A stretch of DNA of 64,000 nt from assembly GCF_030272615.1 (NCBI RefSeq), contig NW_026729183.1:1-64000 (forward strand), given 5' to 3'. The stretch's first letter is position 1, and each line of letters opens with the position of its first letter. The translations under genes were made by a program, and so were the position numbers. This DNA comes from Cryptomeria japonica (taxonomy: Eukaryota; Streptophyta; Pinopsida; Cupressales; Cupressaceae). The notes beneath the pieces were generated by a model. The model was given only the letters and a program-made list of their open reading frames with translations. It did no database searches and had not been told where the DNA came from. This document shows, one piece after another, positions 58,807 to 64,000 of this stretch.

Positions 58807-60830
58807 GTGAAGAAAAAATTATCTATTAAAATGTGTATATAATATTATTTTACAAGATAAATTCTTTGTTAGACGTTTTACCCATACAACACCTAATTCT
58901 TTCTCTTATATATATAATAGTCAGTGTCAAATACATATAAAATTTATTACGTTGTTTTGTTCCCACTCTTTTATGACTTGTAAAGAAAAATAACAACTTT
59001 TATTGTTCTAATAAAATAAATGATACACACGTAATCATATTCTATATTTAAACTACAAAAGAGTAGAAATTCTTAGCTATTTTTCAAATGAAGTGATATC
59101 TATGTAGGCAAGATAATAAATAGCTATTTTGTTTCACATGATATGTTAAGTTCATCGATATCAGTATATACAAATGGTAGGAAAATGGTTTTTTTTACAA
59201 CGCCCAATTTTCTTCAAGAGATTGGTCATTTTTTGATATGACGAGTTCATCAATATTAGTATATACTCAAATGTTGGTGAGAACATGTAATGCTACCATG
59301 AAAATTCATCTTCATTGACCTCTAAAACCATGCTAACCTTTCACCCTCTAAAAAACTCATTATAATGTAGACATAAAAAGAGAATTAGTGCATAAAAATA
59401 TTTATGAATTCAGTATTAGATTATCATAAAGGTGAAGCCAAAAAAGTATAAATTAGTTTACTGTTTACCATAGTGTATAGCCTAATATGTAGAGTTACAA
59501 ATACTATGGGATCTAGAAAATGTATTCATGGACCAAATTTAAATGATAATATAGATGGAATTATCATCCAAAAGCTTAACATGTTTGGATTAACTTGTAT
59601 ACTAATATGGTTAAATGGAGACTTCCTATTTGCTTCCATAATCAATTAATGCATAAAAATCATTTTCTATACCAAAATGATACATGTAGGAACATATAAT
59701 TGTGTCGCTTCTCTTATGCAAGTGCAATGGGTAGGAAGTGTATTGACTCATTTTAGATGTCAAGCCAGAATACAATGGCAAATCTCCATTCATTCTATTA
59801 GTTTTGAAACAAAGCTATAAGGAGATTGATTTTGGTTTGCCTCAATTTTGAAAACAAATTTCAATTCATAGTATTTTTCTTATAAATTCTGCCATTGTTT
59901 TTTCTTGGTTTTTGTCATAGGTGTGCAAAGCTCTATTTGTGCCATTAGATGCCACTGCAAAATTATGTAGCCACACTGTTATTAGGAAGATTCACAGAAT
60001 TGGATGGATAGCTGATATGGTGGGGAGACTGTAAATTGATAGTGGTGGTGTTATTTCTTTTCCCTTTGATGGTGAGTGGGAGAATGGAAGAGATTAAAGG
60101 TTAGAGATATGTTTTTAAAGTAATATGGTGAGGTTTTTCTATACCGAGTTTATTAAATTATATATAGTCTGTCAATGATAAAAAATAAATAAAATTTGTC
60201 TTTTAAAATTGTTTAATAAATTTAGGTGATCCTTTTTAATGTCTAAGTCATAAATTAAATTTATCAAATTTTTATAGTCAATGTTATTGATTGTGATATA
60301 CTATTGGATTTAATTGTGTAATCACATTTGGTGAACCATCGTCATGATGAAAGAGAGAATAACCGAAGGAGAAAATATGATTTTAAAAATACTCTATGAT
60401 CCCAAAGAGGAGATGTTATTTTCCACAATATGTATTTGTAATTATAAATTTATTGCAAAATAAGATTATTTTCAAAAATGTTTCCAAAGACAAAGTATTA
60501 ATGTTTTCATACAGCTGACTCATTGAGGGTCATTGTCGTGGCTAAGGAATGTGACAGAGATGACACCAAGCATTAAAATTGTGAGAGGATAAATAAATCG
60601 TAAGATCACTAGTAATATACCTGCAGTCAAAAGCCTTGGGTAAAAGGTTGAATTTACAAAAGGCAAGAAGAATCACTAAAAAGTTAACAATTCTTAAAAT
60701 GAAATGGCCCACTGGAAGAGCAAGTATTCAGAGCCGAACAAGGAAGGCTAGAGAACAGTAAACAAAAATTGAAGTCTAGGTCGAGTTTTTTATCGGTCTG
60801 CATTCAACCAAAATTTAAAAAAAACAAAAC
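58807..60830. other. No feature recognised in 2 kb
   Basis: AT-rich DNA without long frames, tandem repeats or motifs that I can support. Confidence 0.4.
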
Positions 60831-61189
60831 GCTATGATTCTTAGAGGGTTATTTTGGGGAAGTTGCAAACACCTAATTTTTTGCCATCTCCCTCTTTGTC
60901 TAGTCCGAGCTCTTTTCCAAACAACATCCCTATTTTTCAATTGGGATATTCTAGGAAGCCCATTAACCTACCATTACCGAAGAAAGCATGGTCTCAGAAG
61001 CATTGGCAAGAGAAAACATAGTGAAAGCTCAAAAAAATTCTGTTACGAGCTCCCCTTTTCATCATTTCATCCCTTGGGGTCCGTATCCTCATCAGATTTG
61101 ATGTAGTTTTTTTCATCTCCCTAGCTCTTTTCCTTCTTTCCTAAACAACATCCCTATCTCTTTTCAAAAGGGAAGAAAGGGCTCTATTA

Positions 61190-62132
61190 TTAAAGGAAGA
61201 AGGATCTCCACAAGGGCTTTGATCTTCAAACTCGAGAGAATACAAATGAGGTAAATGTTACCTTTGCAGAACATACCCTTTCCCCTCAGATTATAGAATA
61301 TCATCATGAAGCCATCATTTGTAAATTTTTGAATAGATCAATAGAAAAAAAAACACTATTTAAATGGGTTTCAAATCATTGGGCAGGGGTAAATGAAGTT
61401 TTTATCATTGATAATGGAAATGTTTTTTCTATCACTTTGTTTGATTCTAGAGAAGATAGGGATAGTGCATTCATGATTAAATCATTGTGTCTTGAATCCT
61501 CAGGTTTGTATATGGAAAAAAGGTTTCCTAACTTTAATCCCTTTACTACCATTTTGAAATTTATCCCCTTCTAGATTCAATTTCATCACCTACCTTTAGA
61601 ATATAGGGAATTAGAAATATTAGAGATTTTGGGCAATTCTTTGGGGATTTTCTTCAAAATGGATGCAAACTTTTTTGAAAATTTGAATTTTCCTATTAGA
61701 CTTTTCCTTCTCATGGATACTACTAAAAATATTTCTTCCATTCTTAATGTCACTTCCAAAAATGGAAGCTGGTCACAAAAGGTGTTTTATGAAGGTCCTG
61801 ATTCTACTTGCAAGATTTGTCACCTTTCAAGTCATAGAGATTTAGAATGTCCAAATGCAAAATATTCTTCAATTGTAGAGGCTACTAAGTGCAGGGTTGA
61901 GGATTGTTGTTTTGGCTCAAATTGGTCCAATGTAGAAATTAGACCTCAAGCCTTTGACCTCTTTCCACAAATCTCCCTTTTGGAATCTCAGTCTCCCTCT
62001 ATGACTATTCTAGATAGAGGTGAGCCTAATGGAAGCAGTTCTCCTCCCATAGATCTCGAAGCAATACTTAAAAAAATAGATGGAATAAATACAAGTAGAG
62101 TTGATAACAGAATTAGCAGATCAAGTTTTAGG
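61190..62132 (+). pseudogene. LINE ORF1 (DUF4283 / CCHC zinc knuckle)
   Basis: One frame from about 61190 to 62132, interrupted by TAG at 61572 in an expected Trp context (ILKFIPF*IQFHHLPLEY). The N-terminal part (FNRSIEKKT-like, LFKWVSNHWAG, FSITLFDSREDRDSA) fits the DUF4283 domain of plant LINE ORF1 proteins. CKICHLSSHRDLEC at about 61812-61853 is a C-x2-C-x4-H-x4-C zinc knuckle. The product would bind LINE RNA. The frame shifts after 62132 and only pieces of a Ser-rich tail (62641-62832, 63188-63412) remain. Confidence 0.75.
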
Positions 62133-63461
62133 TAAAATTCAAGTGGATTCTCTCTCAAGGGACATAGTCACCAATTTTTTTTTACTAGTAGATATAAACA
62201 ATAAGACCCTCTGTGTTTTTGACTCTCAGTGTCAGAGGCTAAATTTAGTATGAGTAGGGGATCATGCAATATTATATTCTTCAATGGTCCTTTACAAAGC
62301 TTCAACTCTTTATCTCCCGCCTTCTCTAATTTTGGGAGTTTAGATTGGAACAAATCATTGTCATACACATCTAAGATAACTAGGATGTATGAACTCTAGA
62401 AACTTATCTCTGACTACTTTTCTCACAAGCTCAAAATTCAAAATTCCCAAGATACAAGAGTAGAATTTAGAGGGGAAATATGCCCTAAGGTAGACATACA
62501 AGTTTTACTAACATGTTTTTTCTAGAAATTCAATAAACATAGAGAAGAAATTCCTACATATCATAAAAAATGTCCAATATGTTAGACAATTTATCCTCTG
62601 GATTGGACACTTCATTCAGGGCAATAAGATCAATCATCCATTGAGCATAGAAGCTTCTCAGGGATCTTCTTCAGTCTTAATTTCTTCCTCAGCTACTCCA
62701 CTGATCTCAGGCTCCTTTCCATTTATAGAGGATTCAGTTTTCTACTCTCCTCCCATTCCCAAGGGAGGGAAACCTCTGAGTAGTTCCAAGTCTCGAAAAG
62801 GAAAAATCTGTGAAGAATTTTTTAACTCATAAATTGAATCCTCAAGTCTCAAAACGGAAAAGAGAAGATCAATGAGAATCTTGATGAAAAAAAATCTGAA
62901 AGGATCTCAATCTTTGTCTCCTAAAATCTCCTCCTTTAATCATTATAGTACTTCAATGGTGTTAGAAAGCCCTTCTAAGGACTTCTCAAATACCCTTGAG
63001 TCTCAAGAGGACCTTCTTCCCCTTTTGAGCCCCCCATGAGGATTGGATTTAGAGAAGAAAAACTTTGCCCCCTCCTCTCCTTGGACTGGAGAATTGGCAG
63101 TAGTTGTGATTTTGGAAGAATATGTTCTCCACAAAATGGAGAATCTAAGGAATCATGGCTTAAAAAACAAGATCTTTTCAAGAAATTTTGAATATGAATG
63201 AGACAATTGAGAATGAGATGGATTTCTCCAAAACGCACTTAGAGGCAGGGACAATCCCCAATGGGAAAGAAGCCTTTGAATCTTTCAGCATCATGCAACA
63301 ACATTCTTCTAAACTGAAACCCAAGTGTGCTTACTTGCGAAAGAAGAGAAGGGGCATGAAATCTTTAGAACACTCAGACATTTGGATGGGGAAGCTTGGA
63401 ATCAATTATTAATTTCAGATCTATGGAGAAAAGATAAGGGGTCTTCCCTTTCCCCCTTATA
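62133..63461 (+). other. LINE ORF1 tail / inter-ORF region, decayed
   Basis: Discontinuous open pieces rich in Ser, Pro and Lys (62641-62832; 63188-63412) in different frames. No domain recognised; probably the variable C-terminal part of ORF1 and the spacer before ORF2. Confidence 0.5.
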
Positions 63462-64000
63462 ATGAAGATAATCTCTTGAAATGTTAGGGGACTAAGTGCT
63501 CCCTCAAAACAAATATTAGTTAGGAAAAGTATTAAAAGGATTATACCAAAGGTGGTTTTATTGTAGGAGACCAAAGTGGACAAATATCAAATTTCCTCTT
63601 TCATGAAAAATTTTGGGTAATGGGAGGAGGCTTCAGTGGAGGCTATAGGTGCAGTGGGAAGGATGACTATCTTGTGGAAACCTAGGAGAATTTATTTTCA
63701 ACCTCTATCCTCAGATGAAAATTGGAGTCATGGAAACATTGTCAACTTTCAAGAGAATATTAGTATCAACATCATCAACATTTATGGGCCCATCCAAAAC
63801 AATTTGAAATTACCCTTATGGGAGGAAATAGAAAGGATTATGAAATATTTCCCTCATCAGGATATGGTCATTGGTGGAGATATCAACACAATTCTTCATC
63901 TTTCAGAAAACTTTGAAGGTATTCAGAGGGAATCCCAATCTCCAAAAGACCTTAGAGATTGGGTTAGCAGAAATAATCATCTAGACATTGAACTATCAAA
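63462..64000 (+). pseudogene. LINE ORF2 endonuclease start (partial)
   Basis: ATG at 63462 begins MKIIS then TGA at 63477 where the family has Trp (SWNVRGL), followed by NVRGLSAPSK, a TAG where LQETK is expected, GRMTILWKP, INIINIYGP and MVIGGDINTIL. This is the order of the AP-type endonuclease of L1 LINEs (N, E, Y/GD.N motifs). The window ends within the domain at 64000. Confidence 0.85.

Larger units (their letters stand above)
60834..64000 (+). mobile_element. L1-type LINE, 5' part (runs off the window)
   Basis: Contains a probable 5' UTR (60834-61185), an ORF1 with a DUF4283-like domain and CCHC knuckle, a long inter-domain stretch, and the start of ORF2 endonuclease at 63462. RT would lie to the right of the window. 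Several stops at Trp or Gln positions show decay. Confidence 0.8.

Noticed and set aside
58259..58829. Long Tyr/Ile-rich frames on both strands
   Set aside because: They are readings of a TA/TG microsatellite; the same applies to 11682-11932, 12190-12562 and 13134-13340.
1..64000. tRNA, rRNA or other structural RNA genes
   Set aside because: No cloverleaf-type or ribosomal sequence noticed; only the tRNA-complementary PBS at 43357-43367.

Overview
This window is nuclear DNA of a seed plant. It is almost entirely nested and decayed transposable elements, with no intact host gene. Very long LTRs, repeat-on-repeat nesting and the style of the PPR fragment suggest a conifer or other gymnosperm; this is inference, as no species marker is present.

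Layout: (1) 1 to about 5.5 kb is the 3' part of a Ty3/gypsy element on the + strand. It carries an antisense, stop-riddled plant-mobile-domain (PMD) gene, two minisatellites, a polypurine tract and a 3' LTR. (2) 6214-11313 and 13514-18635 are two copies of one 5.1-kb segment, separated by microsatellite-rich spacer. (3) 14409-53617 is the footprint of a single minus-strand Ty1/copia element split by two later insertions. Its 3' LTR remnant, RNase H, RT and integrase lie at 14.4-18.0 kb; its protease, gag, PBS and 5' LTR lie at 41.9-44.4 kb; the end of the 5' LTR is at 53.3-53.6 kb. (4) The first insert, 17982-41928, reads as a 24-kb CACTA (En/Spm) DNA transposon with CACTA...TAGTG ends and a 3-bp CTG/TTG target duplication. 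It holds ATCGA-rich subterminal arrays, two divergent members of a gene family I do not recognise (ORF A, ORF B), a Transposase_24 gene, a TNP2 transposase gene, and fragments of two host genes: the splicing factor CWC22 and a PPR gene. (5) The second insert, 44410-53310, is a Tekay-like chromovirus with a 3.58-kb LTR, a perfect 5-bp target duplication and an open pol. It has lost the end of its 5' LTR, PBS, gag, protease and half of RT through a deletion at a short homology. (6) 53.6-64 kb holds a probable solo LTR, a minus-strand LINE fragment, the tail of a receptor-like protein pseudogene, a TA-rich microsatellite, and the 5' part of a plus-strand L1-type LINE that runs off the end.

Inferred order of events: copia inserted and began to decay; CACTA jumped into its pre-integrase region; the 5.1-kb block was duplicated, carrying one copia/CACTA junction; the chromovirus inserted into the copia 5' LTR most recently. 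The most novel material is the CACTA cargo (ORF A/B plus captured host exons) and a covarying mini-hairpin array near the end of the chromovirus LTR.
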